Positions 17,851-26,738 are shown, counted from the first letter of the stretch. The stretch is 64,000 bases of DNA from an uncultured Carboxylicivirga sp. (GCF_963674565.1 NZ_OY771430.1:806001-870000); one strand, 5' to 3'. A program made the numbers and translations. Notes: a model not told the origin generated them from the sequence alone.

Positions 17851-18345
17851 TTATTTTTTATTACAGGCATTGGCAACTAATCTTTTAACAACTTGCCTGT
17901 GAAAAGGCTTTATGATTTTCATATACATTCTACCGGTTGAGTTATTGTATTCGACCAATGTTGTTACTTTGATGTTATACTTTTCGGTATGGTCATTTTT
18001 TATAATTGCCCGAAAGTTAAGATGCGAATCATCAGCACCAAGTACAACCTTATTTTCGGATATAGAATATATTTTAAAAAATTTCACATAACCACCTACT
18101 TTGAAGTCTTCATTATAATCTTCCGGTATTTTGGTTTTAATTCCAATTATTTCAACCATTTTATTTCGAATGGTAAACAATGCTTTTATCCATTGTGGGG
18201 TGGTATTAAATACGAGATTTGTAATTTCCTTTAAATTATTCGTATGATTAGTGGTTGAAAAAGTATCTGCAAAATCTATTCTGGTTAACCAGTTTCTTTC
18301 AGTTTTGGTTAATTCCAGGTTTTCTTCCAAGACTTTTTTACTCAT
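17851..18345 (-). CDS. DUF2867 family protein
   Basis: A 164-residue soluble protein with the DUF2867 pattern: an Asp-Phe/Tyr-rich opening, TPQWIKALFTIRNKMV, VVLGADDSHLNFRA, and the closing NNSTGRMYMKIIKPFHRQVVKRLV. The family is often found fused to or beside SDR-type oxidoreductases, but its activity is unknown. There is no signal peptide. Its start overlaps the end of the upstream secreted-protein gene by 8 bases, so the two are translated from one mRNA and may work together. Confidence 0.85.
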   Translation of the reverse strand: MSKKVLEENLELTKTERNWLTRIDFADTFSTTNHTNNLKEITNLVFNTTPQWIKALFTIRNKMVEIIGIKTKIPEDYNEDFKVGGYVKFFKIYSISENKVVLGADDSHLNFRAIIKNDHTEKYNIKVTTLVEYNNSTGRMYMKIIKPFHRQVVKRLVANACNKK

Positions 18346-18916
18346 TGTAATCCTTTATTATTGTTACGTCTAAAAGTTTAACTTCGCGCGGCATCGTTAA
18401 CTTAATATCATAAACAATTTGAATTAACTTATTTTCTTCATATCTGTAGTTCTGGAAATGAATAAATTTGTCAACAAGAGAGTCGTTCGGCTCGGCGTTA
18501 AATTTTAGATAATTTAGTAATCTGATATCTTCAGCTGAATATTTATCAGTATTACGAAAAATGTATTTTAGGTTTGATAATTTATGTTTTTTAGGCAGTG
18601 GCTCGCCAATGGTCCAGAAGTAACTGTTTCTTAGAAATATCTGTGTGCTGTCTGAAACTTTAAACTCAGTAAAATTAGTTGAATCGATTTTACCTCTGGT
18701 AATTACTTTCAATGTGTCAATTATTTCTGATTTTATATACGGATGAAGAATCAGATTAATCATAGCTTTTCTAAGCTGTAAGTAATTTTTTGTTTGAAAG
18801 TCACTATTCTGACTTTTTAATAATTGTATTTTTTCAGATTCTTTATGGAGAGAATCTTGTGCAAACAATTCAAAAGAAAATAAGGCTAACAGAAGTATGA
18901 TGAGTTTTGGTCTCAT
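18338..18916 (-). CDS. Unrecognised exported protein
   Basis: A 192-residue protein with a signal peptide (MRPKLIILLLALFSFELFAQ). The mature part is hydrophilic with many Lys, Asn and Asp, and includes IFLRNSYFWTIGEPLPKKHKL and a strand-rich end. I do not recognise a family. It is the first gene of a two-gene unit with the DUF2867 gene, which it overlaps by 8 bases. A hairpin GGTAGTTT/AAACTACC (18984-19002) without a T tract lies upstream of it. Confidence 0.65.
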   Translation of the reverse strand: MRPKLIILLLALFSFELFAQDSLHKESEKIQLLKSQNSDFQTKNYLQLRKAMINLILHPYIKSEIIDTLKVITRGKIDSTNFTEFKVSDSTQIFLRNSYFWTIGEPLPKKHKLSNLKYIFRNTDKYSAEDIRLLNYLKFNAEPNDSLVDKFIHFQNYRYEENKLIQIVYDIKLTMPREVKLLDVTIIKDYNE

Positions 18917-19057
18917 TGGTATAATTAAGAATTTATTGAAGTAAATATAAATTAATAATTATCATTTGTTTTAGGATGTTCCCGGTAGTTTTAGAAACTA
19001 CCAAGAACAAAGTGTTTTTAATTTTAAATTACTGGCTGAATATTATCAGAATAACGT

Positions 19058-20164
19058 TTAGTTATTAGCGAAATAGATGATAAGGGCAATAATTGCAGCA
19101 ACAGCCAGTGATGTAAGGGTAATTTTAATCCAACTGTATGGTCTTTGACCTTGAACTTCTCCGGTTCTGCCATTTACAAGGAACTGGTATAACTTTCCTT
19201 TAAACTTGTATGCACTTACAAAAACAGGCAACAGTAAATGTTTGAACGTAATATCATCGTACTGGGTATTCATTGAGATGATTCGTTGTTCATCTCCACC
19301 AATATCTCGTCTTATCAAACTGCGGATTTCAGGTTCAGCAATTCCTTTTGCAATTTCAAATCCTTCCTCTAATTCTATTTGATATTTTTCAGTGATAAAT
19401 CCACTCAGGTAACTCTTATCAAACGGAATTAAATTTTGTAAATCCCAGGGTTCTAGTTTGTAAATGTACTTTTGAGGAAGCGATTTTGTTGCTACCGTTA
19501 AGATATCATCAAAAAATCGCTTTACACTTCCGCTTGCAGGGTACCATCTGGTTTTTCGAACCTGACGTGTTTTTGTAACCGATTTACCATTTTCAGTTGT
19601 TGTATAGGTCTCGGTTACATAATAATACTCTCCACGCTGACCAATGTAACGTGTAAAAGTGTCGGTGTCAAAAGTCCAGTAAGGAATATAAACTCCTTTA
19701 AAATGATCGAAGTTTAACGCAGCTTTTTTAAGGTCGTTGGGAGCAAACCACAATTTCTTGATCCATTTCTTAAATTCACCTTTTGCACCATTCTTATCCA
19801 GTTTAAACGGAAGAAGTGATTTTGGCTGAATTACTTTTTCGTCCTTAGCCTGTTCAACAACCAAAGGGGTTGAACAATAGGGGCAAAGAGCCGAAGTGAC
19901 ATTGGGCTCAAGCGTGGATGATGCACCACAACTTTCACATTTCACATAGCTCTCAACACTGGTTTCAATGGACTCTGATTGATTAGCCAGATATGCATTA
20001 AAGTCAAGCTCTTTTATGTCTTCGTCAATTTGTGGTATTTCATTACTGGCACCACAGTATTCGCAATTCAAATGAACTGTACCCGGTTTATATTTTAAAT
20101 CGGCACCACAACTGGTACAGGCAAATGTGCCCACTTTAAGTTCCTGTTCTTGTATTTCTTCCAT
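19058..20164 (-). CDS. Double zinc-ribbon membrane-anchored protein, YdjG-like
   Basis: A 368-residue protein with two zinc ribbons: Cys16/Cys19/Cys34/Cys37 (CTSC, CEYC) and Cys76/Cys79/Cys94/Cys97 (CESC, CPYC). After these comes a long beta-rich domain and one C-terminal membrane segment (about 346-366). Annotation pipelines sometimes call such proteins PriA-like or TFIIB-like because of the ribbons, but there is no helicase domain. In Bacillus subtilis the similar YdjG anchors the SPFH protein YdjI to the membrane in an envelope-stress operon with PspA. Here the SPFH gene lies immediately upstream with a TAATG overlap, giving the same pairing. No PspA is visible nearby. Confidence 0.8.
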   Translation of the reverse strand: MEEIQEQELKVGTFACTSCGADLKYKPGTVHLNCEYCGASNEIPQIDEDIKELDFNAYLANQSESIETSVESYVKCESCGASSTLEPNVTSALCPYCSTPLVVEQAKDEKVIQPKSLLPFKLDKNGAKGEFKKWIKKLWFAPNDLKKAALNFDHFKGVYIPYWTFDTDTFTRYIGQRGEYYYVTETYTTTENGKSVTKTRQVRKTRWYPASGSVKRFFDDILTVATKSLPQKYIYKLEPWDLQNLIPFDKSYLSGFITEKYQIELEEGFEIAKGIAEPEIRSLIRRDIGGDEQRIISMNTQYDDITFKHLLLPVFVSAYKFKGKLYQFLVNGRTGEVQGQRPYSWIKITLTSLAVAAIIALIIYFANN

Positions 20165-21267
20165 TATTGGCCAGGTATTGGTGGTGGAACACTTCCGAAA
20201 ATACTATTTAGCTCAGGTAGTTGACCTGCGGCTGTCCAGTTTGCCATACCTTCGCGCCAAACCAATACATCCTTTGTAAGTTGGTTTTGCATCACCATCT
20301 GTTTTAATGTATTCATATCAAACGGACCGGCTTGCTGACCATTGATAACTGCAAAGAAAGTGAAAGCAGGAGGCACCGGAGGAGGCGTTGACTGTGATTG
20401 CTGCTGCTGTTGTCCACCGCCAAAGGTTTGCCCCATTTGGTTGGCCATGGCAAAGCCCATACCCATACCCATTCCGGCTCCGGCTGTTCCACTTTCGTTT
20501 TCGGCTGCCTTTTCCATGGCTTTGGCTGCTTTCATCTGAGCCAGTTTATTTAAATCAATCGCATTTAATCGACTTAACTCAAATATTTCTTTCTTAATTT
20601 CTTCCGGCATTGATACATTCTCAACCAAAAACTTGGTGACTTCAATACCGTATTGTTCAAACTCTGGGCCGATAACTTTATGAACATACTCTGATAATTC
20701 ATTTAAATTGCGGGCAAATGCTTCAACGGGTATTTCAGCTTCGGCAGCTGCATCGGTAAAGCGCGTCACAATCATACTTTTCAGTTGTTCGGCAATTTCT
20801 TCGGTTGTAAAATGTCCATCTGTTCCAACAATTTCCTTGATAAAAACTGGAGCATCTTTTACACGTATCACATAGGTACCGAATGAACGAATTTCGAGCA
20901 TGCCAAAACGAGTATCACTAATGGTAATTGCATTTTTGGTACCCCATTTCTGAGCTGTAATATTTCGTGTATTAACAAAGTAAACTTCAGCTTTGAAAGG
21001 ACTGTTAAAGCCGTATTTCCAGCCTTTTAAAGTGGAAAGTATTGGTAAGTTGGCCGTTGTCAGTTCATACATTCCGGGTTGAAATACATCGGCTAACTGA
21101 CCTTCGTTGATAAATACAGCTACTTGTCCCTCTCGGACAGTTAGTTTTGCTCCGTTTTTAATTTCGTTCTGGTAGCGATCAAAACGATATACCATTGTGG
21201 TGTTTGAATCATCGAGCCATTCAATTATGTCGACAAATTCACCTCGTATTTTGCTAAATAAGCCCAT
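20164..21267 (-). CDS. SPFH-domain protein with C-terminal GYF_2 domain, YdjI-like
   Basis: A 367-residue protein without signal peptide. An SPFH/band-7 domain spans about residues 25-245, followed by a Met/Gly- and Gln-rich linker (GAGMGMGMGF, then a Gln run and PPPVPP), and a C-terminal GYF_2 (DUF4339) domain with GPFDMNTLKQMV and VWREGMANWTAA. SPFH proteins of this type (YdjI, virion-core-like) assemble at the membrane and are tied to envelope or antibiotic stress. Its stop codon overlaps the start of the zinc-ribbon gene (TAATG), implying a stoichiometric complex. A possible -7 box is at 21382-21375. The GYF_2 domain is probably for protein contact. Confidence 0.88.
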   Translation of the reverse strand: MGLFSKIRGEFVDIIEWLDDSNTTMVYRFDRYQNEIKNGAKLTVREGQVAVFINEGQLADVFQPGMYELTTANLPILSTLKGWKYGFNSPFKAEVYFVNTRNITAQKWGTKNAITISDTRFGMLEIRSFGTYVIRVKDAPVFIKEIVGTDGHFTTEEIAEQLKSMIVTRFTDAAAEAEIPVEAFARNLNELSEYVHKVIGPEFEQYGIEVTKFLVENVSMPEEIKKEIFELSRLNAIDLNKLAQMKAAKAMEKAAENESGTAGAGMGMGMGFAMANQMGQTFGGGQQQQQSQSTPPPVPPAFTFFAVINGQQAGPFDMNTLKQMVMQNQLTKDVLVWREGMANWTAAGQLPELNSIFGSVPPPIPGQ

Positions 21268-21374
21268 TTTAAAAATTGTATTTAAAGTTAAAGGTTAAAA
21301 TTTCTAGTTATTTTCAATTTGATTAAGGCATTAGTCTGCCTGTAATAAGAATTGAATTCGTGTTTCAATGTAGT

Positions 21375-21402
21375 CAAAAATAAACATTTCTCTGGTGGCA
21401 AA
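21375..21402 (-). promoter_or_regulatory. Possible promoter of the SPFH/zinc-ribbon operon
   Basis: On the minus strand, TTTG (21402-21399), 16 nt, then TATTTTTG (21382-21375). The -7 box is exact but the spacer is shorter than the usual 19. The leader would be about 100 nt. Confidence 0.35.
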
Positions 21403-21541
21403 TTTTAAAATTAGATAGTATCGACCAGAAAAACCAACTTTCAATTGATAGGATTAACAGCGACTTTTTGTATTATTTAATAACTGTTGTTGATGACTTA
21501 TCCCTTTTTGTATCAATGTTCAGGAATAACATAATTTTAGA

Positions 21542-22011
21542 TCACTTATTCTGAACCATTAAAGTATTCATAAAATCAACAAATTGTTGGTCAAACTGAC
21601 TTCCTAATTCAGGCCATCTTTTTCTAAAGTTCTCTTTATTGCAATAGTCTTTCATATATTCTACCCAGCCTAACCATTGCCTTTCCTTTACTTTTGTATC
21701 CTGATCGTAGTACATTAAAAAGCTCTTTCCAGAATGCTTATTAGAATCAGAAACATTATTTGTTCCTGCCTTTCCTTATTGTTTTTACATTCGTCTTTTG
21801 AATACTCAATAACATCTAATTCGGGTTTCTCAAGACACATCTCCAAAAAGTGAATGTATTTATCATCCAATGCATTATATGTACCATATTCTCTTTCTTT
21901 TCTTTCCTTTTTCTTGTCATTATAAAACAAGTAAAGCGCTAAAGGTAAACCTAATATGGTTACTATGCTTGACGCAATTTGCAGATAGTTGTTTAGGGTT
22001 ATGGCTTCCAT
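21542..22011 (-). pseudogene. Membrane-anchored protein gene split by a 1-nt frameshift
   Basis: The first frame (22011 to 21715) encodes 98 residues: an N-terminal membrane segment (about 9-30), then YNDKKKERKEREYGTYNALDDKYIHFLEMCLE and EQIMFLILISILERAF, then TAA. One frame over, starting at 21715, 57 further residues follow (MYYDQDTKVKERQW and GWVEYMKDYC to 21542). Read with one extra T in the run of five Ts at 21717-21721, the two join as ERAF-L-MYYDQD, which is how I remember full-length relatives of this family. So a base was probably lost (or the sequence is wrong). Because the stop and the second ATG overlap (TAATG), the second part could still be made by re-initiation. Function unknown. 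Confidence 0.7.
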
Positions 22012-22063
22012 GAGTTCTTTTCATTGTTAAGGTTATAGCTGGCTAAAGTATTTGATTTTCTCG

Positions 22064-23107
22064 TTATTTATTCATGTTTTTTCTAATCATTTTTACAATT
22101 CTATTATACATTATTTCCGACATGCTCCAGTTGTATCCATTAAAGTTCACAGTGTTTGTAAATTGAATGACAACTACATCTATATCTTTATAATACCTTG
22201 CGATGGTTTGATATCCCGGCATTAGTCCAGTATGTTCATATTTGTATATTGAGGAATATATTTCCTGTTCTTCTTTATTTTTAAAGACAGAGCCATCATT
22301 AAGAGCCCGGATAAACTTAGCTAAATCTTCAGCCGTAGCAAGCATGGCATCATTGTCGTCAGTTTTTAAGTCGTATTCATAACCCACATAATAGCCGCTC
22401 ATAACATCATCCATATCCACATCAAGAATGGAACCGTAAGTGTTTTTAAGATTCAGAGGATCTAGAATATTCTCTTTTAGGTAATGAAATTTGCTTTCGC
22501 CACTGGTTTTTTCGATTAGCATTGACAATAAAAGGTAATTGGTGTTACAATATTCATAATCTGTATCAGGTTCGAAATTAGCGGGTAAATCAAGTACTAG
22601 GTCTAAACGCTCCTGATCGTTTGTTTTGGGATGGGCCCAATAATTAAATGTCGCAGTATAATTGGGTATTCCGCTGCGATGCTGAACCATCATTCGAATG
22701 GTGATTTGGTCCGAATTTTCAATTCTATCTTTTAGGCCAGGAAAATAATGTGCAAGATTTTGGTCTAATGATAATTGACCGTCAGAAACTAATTTAGTTA
22801 TAGCCAAAGCTGTATAAAGCTTATCAACACTGGCAATTTTAAATAATGAGTTCGGGTCAGCCGGAGTCTGGTTTTCTCTGTTTTTGTAACCTGAAGTATA
22901 AAATTCGGAATGGTTTCCTGTTTTATTCACGCATACAATAATACCGTCAAATCCGTAATCTTTTGCTTTATCAACTTGTTCCTGTATAGTTTGTGGCATA
23001 GGTGTTAACCATGCTATTACAATAGGCCATGGTACATAAAACAAAGAGATAGCGGTTCCCAGAAATAATAAAAATCTAATAATCCAAATTGAAGTCTTTT
23101 TTTTCAT
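22064..23107 (-). CDS. Beta-lactamase-fold serine hydrolase (class C / PBP-like)
   Basis: A 347-residue protein anchored by an N-terminal membrane segment (about 8-33), with the catalytic domain outside. The serine-lactamase/DD-peptidase motifs are present: Ser93-x-x-Lys96 in FKIASVDKLY, Tyr-x-Asn in YCNTNY, and HTG near the end (YEHTGLMPGY). The family includes class C beta-lactamases, D-aminopeptidases and esterases; specificity cannot be assigned, and a resistance function should not be assumed. It lies about 50 bases upstream of the frameshifted gene on the same strand, but the two show no evident functional link. Confidence 0.88.
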   Translation of the reverse strand: MKKKTSIWIIRFLLFLGTAISLFYVPWPIVIAWLTPMPQTIQEQVDKAKDYGFDGIIVCVNKTGNHSEFYTSGYKNRENQTPADPNSLFKIASVDKLYTALAITKLVSDGQLSLDQNLAHYFPGLKDRIENSDQITIRMMVQHRSGIPNYTATFNYWAHPKTNDQERLDLVLDLPANFEPDTDYEYCNTNYLLLSMLIEKTSGESKFHYLKENILDPLNLKNTYGSILDVDMDDVMSGYYVGYEYDLKTDDNDAMLATAEDLAKFIRALNDGSVFKNKEEQEIYSSIYKYEHTGLMPGYQTIARYYKDIDVVVIQFTNTVNFNGYNWSMSEIMYNRIVKMIRKNMNK

Positions 23108-23225
23108 AGTAATTAGGAGGTTCTGTTAGCTTAACATTAGTGATTTGATTCACCAAGTCATAACACACTTATTCTACCGTTGTTCTAAAAGGACGAAGTA
23201 TTATACGAATAATTTTAACAATGCT

Positions 23226-23720
23226 TTATCTTACAATGTACAATTCGTTTACTTTATTTAAGTCTGTTAAATTGTTGATTTCATAAAAATATTTCAACTG
23301 CCATTGTTGAGAAAGCTGTGCCTGTTTGTTTTTTGCAACATCCCATTTAGGATAAACCCGGAATACTCTTTTACCTTCTCTCTTTTCTGTTGATATTATT
23401 CCTTTATCAATCAATACTGATTTTGAAAACACAAATTGCCCTAATTTTTTATCCATTCCGGTATTTACAATCAAATAATCAAACTTGTCATTGCAGTCAA
23501 AAGGTTGAATAGGACCATTATTAATTCTTTTCCAAAAAGTAACGAATTATCCGTTTTTTTTGGTTGTGATTTTTGCGCTTCTACTTATGATGTGTCGACC
23601 ATTCAATTGTAACCGACAAGCATCATATTCCTTACTTTCCGTTTCTGTTATGAAGTTTGTTATTGTTAGGGAATGTTTGTCGTAAATATCTGTTTTAATC
23701 TGGCTTAAGTTTTTATCCAT
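23226..23720 (-). pseudogene. mepB: mepB-like gene interrupted by an in-frame stop
   Basis: From ATG at 23720 to TAA at 23226 there are 165 codons in a single frame, which fits MepB length. The product would begin MDKNLSQIKTDIYDKHSL and continue through RSAKITTKKNG, then TAA (23549-23547), then FVTFWKRINNGPIQPFDCND and VNTGMDKKLGQFVFSKSVL. MepB relatives have Gln between that Gly and Phe (GQFVT), so a CAA-to-TAA change is the simplest explanation. The rest of the frame is intact, including RVFRVYPKWD and QQWQLKYFYEI. MepB is a small cytosolic protein named from a Staphylococcus multidrug-efflux operon; its function is unclear. Either the gene died recently or the base is a sequencing error. 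Confidence 0.78.
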
Positions 23721-23968
23721 TTACTATAATTGAAATAATTCAGGTAATAATATTAGTAATTTGTGTTAATTACAATAATAGTAAGGCAAGATAAATCTGC
23801 TTTATGTTATTATTGTTATTAATTATCAGTATTTTATGTTTGATAATAATCCAATAATTTCTAAAATTAGGAAAAATCAATTGTGTTAATGCCTGGTCAT
23901 ATTTTTTAGAGCTGTATTAAAACTAGATTTTAGAAATATAGAGTTATGACTAAATTGGCCACTTTATT

Positions 23969-24004
23969 AAAAAAAAGAGTGCTACAACTAATTTGCAGCA
24001 CTCT
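23969..24004 (-). terminator. Terminator of the NTF2-like/YceI operon
   Basis: On the minus strand AGAGTGCT (24004-23997) pairs with AGCACTCT (23983-23976) across 13 nt, followed by eight Ts (23976-23969). The rest of 23721-24045 holds no gene that I can see. Confidence 0.88.
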
Positions 24005-24045
24005 GATTAATTAAAAAAATATCTTTCAAAAAAATCATATGTCTC

Positions 24046-24639
24046 TTATTGTTTATCCGGTTGAATAAATTCTCCATTTGCAATTATCCGTACTTCATTG
24101 CTAATGATTGCTTCCGGAAATTTTCCTCCAATTTCAAAATCTGAACGATTTATAGATCCGCTAATTTGAAATGAAGTAGTTAATTTCGATGTCATAGGAT
24201 TTGTGGTTTGTCCCCTGTACAACAAATCTACTGTAACTGTTTTAGTGACTCCGTGAATTGTAAGGTCTCCGGTAAGTTTATATAAGTTCTTTCCTGCAGG
24301 TTTTATTTCAGTACTGGTAAAAGTAAGCTCTGGATATTTTTCCACATCAAAAAAGTCTGCACTTTTTAGATGATTGTTTCTTGCTTCTACCCGTGTATTA
24401 ATTGAATTTGTCTTGGCAGAAAGAGTAAAAACAGCATCGCTAAAATCTGGTTTTGAAGATACTACGTTTACCGAAAATTCGTCAAATGTTCCGCTTACAT
24501 CGTTAATTCCTAAGTGAGTGACTGTAAAGAATAGCTGAGAATGTGGAGCATCGTTTGTCCAAACAGATGAGCTGCTTATTGTGAAAGCCGAAAGACTTAA
24601 TATTGTTACTATTGATGTAAATAAACCTAATTTTTTCAT
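24046..24639 (-). CDS. YceI family periplasmic protein
   Basis: A 197-residue exported protein with signal peptide (MKKLGLFTSIVTILSLSAFTI). The mature part is a YceI lipocalin-like barrel: WTNDAPHSQLFFTVTHLGINDVSG, NSINTRVEARNNHLKSADFFDVEKYPELTFTST, YKLTGDLTIHGVTK and SGSINRSDFEIG. The family binds isoprenoid chains such as polyprenyl quinone precursors in the periplasm, and it is often induced by stress. The upstream in-frame ATG at 24696 overlaps the preceding gene and lacks a signal, so 24639 is chosen. It is the second gene after the NTF2-like gene (40-bp gap), with a strong terminator after it. Confidence 0.92.
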   Translation of the reverse strand: MKKLGLFTSIVTILSLSAFTISSSSVWTNDAPHSQLFFTVTHLGINDVSGTFDEFSVNVVSSKPDFSDAVFTLSAKTNSINTRVEARNNHLKSADFFDVEKYPELTFTSTEIKPAGKNLYKLTGDLTIHGVTKTVTVDLLYRGQTTNPMTSKLTTSFQISGSINRSDFEIGGKFPEAIISNEVRIIANGEFIQPDKQ

Positions 24640-24679
24640 TATTGTAATTTTAGCAGTAAATAGTTGATAATGTTTAATG

Positions 24680-25234
24680 TTAGTTAGCCAGTCCAATTTG
24701 TTTCATAAAGGCTTGATTATCCCAGAAGAGATGTTCTTCATACATTACTCCGTCTTTCCATAATCCAATTGTTGCCATAGGCAATCTGAATGATTTTCCT
24801 GTTGGTTTAATTGAACTTCCATCTGGAAGGGGCATAGGGTCTGAAAATGTCCCTTCAATATAACCAGTAACAGCTGTATACTGTCCTGCACCGAAACGAA
24901 TGGGGTGAACATTAATCTTGGTATCAGGAGCAAAAACAAACATAGGTTTTAAAGCTGCAATATGATCTTCTAAACCAACAGTTGTGCTTCCATCCGGATA
25001 GTAAACAAGAATATTTTCAGCATGGCTTTCGTGTAACCTTTCCCATTCCTGGTTGCTGTATACTACAAAATCCAAAGTGTCGAATTTTTGAAGATAGTCT
25101 TCAGTCAACTTGTAACCTGCTAAGATTTCATTAAGTTGTTTTTTTGCATCAGCTATTTCTTTTTTTGACTGTGCATTTGTAGTTAATGTGCCTAATAGTG
25201 CTATTGCTATTAGAATCAAATTTAATTTTTTCAT
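24680..25234 (-). CDS. Exported NTF2-like (SnoaL-type) protein
   Basis: A 184-residue protein with a signal peptide (to TTNAQ) and an NTF2-like fold: an alpha-helical opening (EIADAKKQLNEILAGY), LDFVVYSNQEWERLHESHAENILVYYPDG, TAVTGYIEGTFSDPMPLPDG, and the SnoaL-type end with YEEHLFWDNQAFMKQIGL. These folds bind small hydrophobic ligands or act as polyketide-cyclase-like enzymes; the substrate is unknown. It is the first gene of a two-gene operon with YceI, so both may serve one small lipophilic compound in the periplasm. A possible promoter with a palindrome lies just upstream. Confidence 0.85.
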   Translation of the reverse strand: MKKLNLILIAIALLGTLTTNAQSKKEIADAKKQLNEILAGYKLTEDYLQKFDTLDFVVYSNQEWERLHESHAENILVYYPDGSTTVGLEDHIAALKPMFVFAPDTKINVHPIRFGAGQYTAVTGYIEGTFSDPMPLPDGSSIKPTGKSFRLPMATIGLWKDGVMYEEHLFWDNQAFMKQIGLAN

Positions 25235-25261
25235 TTCTTTTTGTTTTAATTATTTATGATA

Positions 25262-25304
25262 CAAATATACCCTGGTGTAAGGCTTGTAACCCTTGACATA
25301 GGGT
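25262..25304 (-). promoter_or_regulatory. Promoter and palindromic operator of the NTF2-like/YceI operon
   Basis: On the minus strand a -7 box TATATTTG (25269-25262) matches TAnnTTTG. The perfect inverted repeat ACCCT-N6-AGGGT (25289-25304) lies at the -33 position, where a repressor or MerR-type activator could act. From 25305 to 25604 I see no gene. Confidence 0.4.
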
Positions 25305-25604
25305 AAGAAATGAAATTGATGTAGGATAAGTAACTGCCAATATAATTGGTCAATAAAGTTGAAATATTCTTGTATTTGCTCGTTTGAGACCTATTTAGAA
25401 TCACAAATTTTGTAGACCAGCTTTTTCACAAACTTCTTAAATTTTATGAAAAATATCTTAATTAAGACTTTATCAGTTATATGTATAATCTGTTGGGAGT
25501 ATTTTATGATATGGTATTAAATTATATTCATCTATATATAAGGTATTAATTTGCAGGCTGCATAAAAGAAAGATTACTTGTAAACTCAATAAAACTACAT
25601 AGTA

Positions 25605-26738
25605 TTAATCAAGTTGATATATCTCTGATGAGACTTTAACTCTCTTTGTTAGCTTTTGATTTTTCAATTCCACCTTATTTTTAAGTGTTTTTCGCAATGG
25701 TGTATCCACGTATTTCATAATAAAATAGGCCAAAGCAATTAGAAAAACAGTTGCAATCGGCATAATTATATTCATTTGTTGTTTTGATGGATGAAGAGTT
25801 TCAATATAGCTCAAGAATAACCAAAGAAATGGATAATGAATGATATATAACGGATATGAAATATCTCCAAAAAACTTGCAACTTTTATTATATCTGGAGG
25901 AAAGTTTGGCACCAGCTCCTATTGCTACAAGAACAGGGAATATCAGAATAACTAAAATTGAATCAAGATACCAATTAACCTGATCTGAAAAAGGTATCAT
26001 AAACAGAAGTAATAAAATGATTGATAGAGCGATAAAGCCTATGTTAGATTTAATAATCCATTTTAAACGGTATACCAGCATGCCTGCAATAAAGGAGTAA
26101 AAAATACGAGCACCACCACCCCAAAAATTTTCACCTCCCCAGCCAACTGCAATGTTTTTGAAATGGAATGAAGTAAAAACTAAAATGATTGCTGCAATTA
26201 CGGCAAGTAGCCACATTATCTTATTTTTTAGTTTAAAAAGCAGAAATACATAAAATATATTTGCCAGATATTCCCAAAATAATGACCAGGTTGGAGGGTT
26301 AAGATGAAAAATATTGAAATATCGTTCATGCACAACGGCATATGGCACCATCAGGAGGGCACTTAAAAACATGAGTATTGCATTACCATCTCCATATTGA
26401 TTATATAAGTTACTGAAGGGGTCGAAAACAAATGTGCATAATCCTAAAATTGCACCCAATGCGACCATTGGATGTAGCCGGATAAGTCTCAATTTAAGAA
26501 ATGATAGTGCCCCAATTTTTTGAACCCGATTGTCATAGGCATAAGCAATAACAAAGCCCGATAAACAAAAGAAGAAATCAACTGCCAGATAACCGTGAGC
26601 AATAAAATTATCATGATAGTCTGGATAGATGAATTCCATGAAATGAAAAATTACGACCGCAATAGCTGCTATTCCTCTTAAACCATCGAGGATTTCAAAA
26701 TGTTGTTTGGTTTTTAATAAGGCTGAATTTAGGGGCAT
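25605..26738 (-). CDS. Acyltransferase 3 family membrane protein (OafA/YrhL type)
   Basis: A 377-residue integral membrane protein with about ten hydrophobic segments. The opening HFEILDGLRGIAAIAVVIFHF carries the family Arg and the catalytic His (VVIFHF), and DFFFCLSGFVIAYAY follows. Such enzymes transfer acetyl or other acyl groups to cell-surface polysaccharides or other exported glycans. There is no glycan gene cluster beside it, so the acceptor cannot be inferred. It is transcribed alone and opens an accessory region richer in unknown secreted proteins. Confidence 0.92.
   Translation of the reverse strand: MPLNSALLKTKQHFEILDGLRGIAAIAVVIFHFMEFIYPDYHDNFIAHGYLAVDFFFCLSGFVIAYAYDNRVQKIGALSFLKLRLIRLHPMVALGAILGLCTFVFDPFSNLYNQYGDGNAILMFLSALLMVPYAVVHERYFNIFHLNPPTWSLFWEYLANIFYVFLLFKLKNKIMWLLAVIAAIILVFTSFHFKNIAVGWGGENFWGGGARIFYSFIAGMLVYRLKWIIKSNIGFIALSIILLLLFMIPFSDQVNWYLDSILVILIFPVLVAIGAGAKLSSRYNKSCKFFGDISYPLYIIHYPFLWLFLSYIETLHPSKQQMNIIMPIATVFLIALAYFIMKYVDTPLRKTLKNKVELKNQKLTKRVKVSSEIYQLD

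Noticed and set aside
19058..20164. PriA helicase or TFIIB-like factor
   Set aside because: Only zinc ribbons are shared; there is no helicase motif, and a C-terminal membrane anchor and SPFH partner point elsewhere.
20342..20539. Plus-strand frame with a run of cysteines, at first sight a metal-binding peptide
   Set aside because: It is the antisense of the Gln-rich and Met/Gly-rich linker of the SPFH protein.
22064..23107. Antibiotic-resistance beta-lactamase
   Set aside because: The SxxK, YxN and HTG motifs are shared by peptidases and esterases of the fold; nothing in context supports resistance.
23226..23474. Short 82-residue gene as a complete protein
   Set aside because: The same frame extends upstream with clear MepB similarity through a single stop codon.
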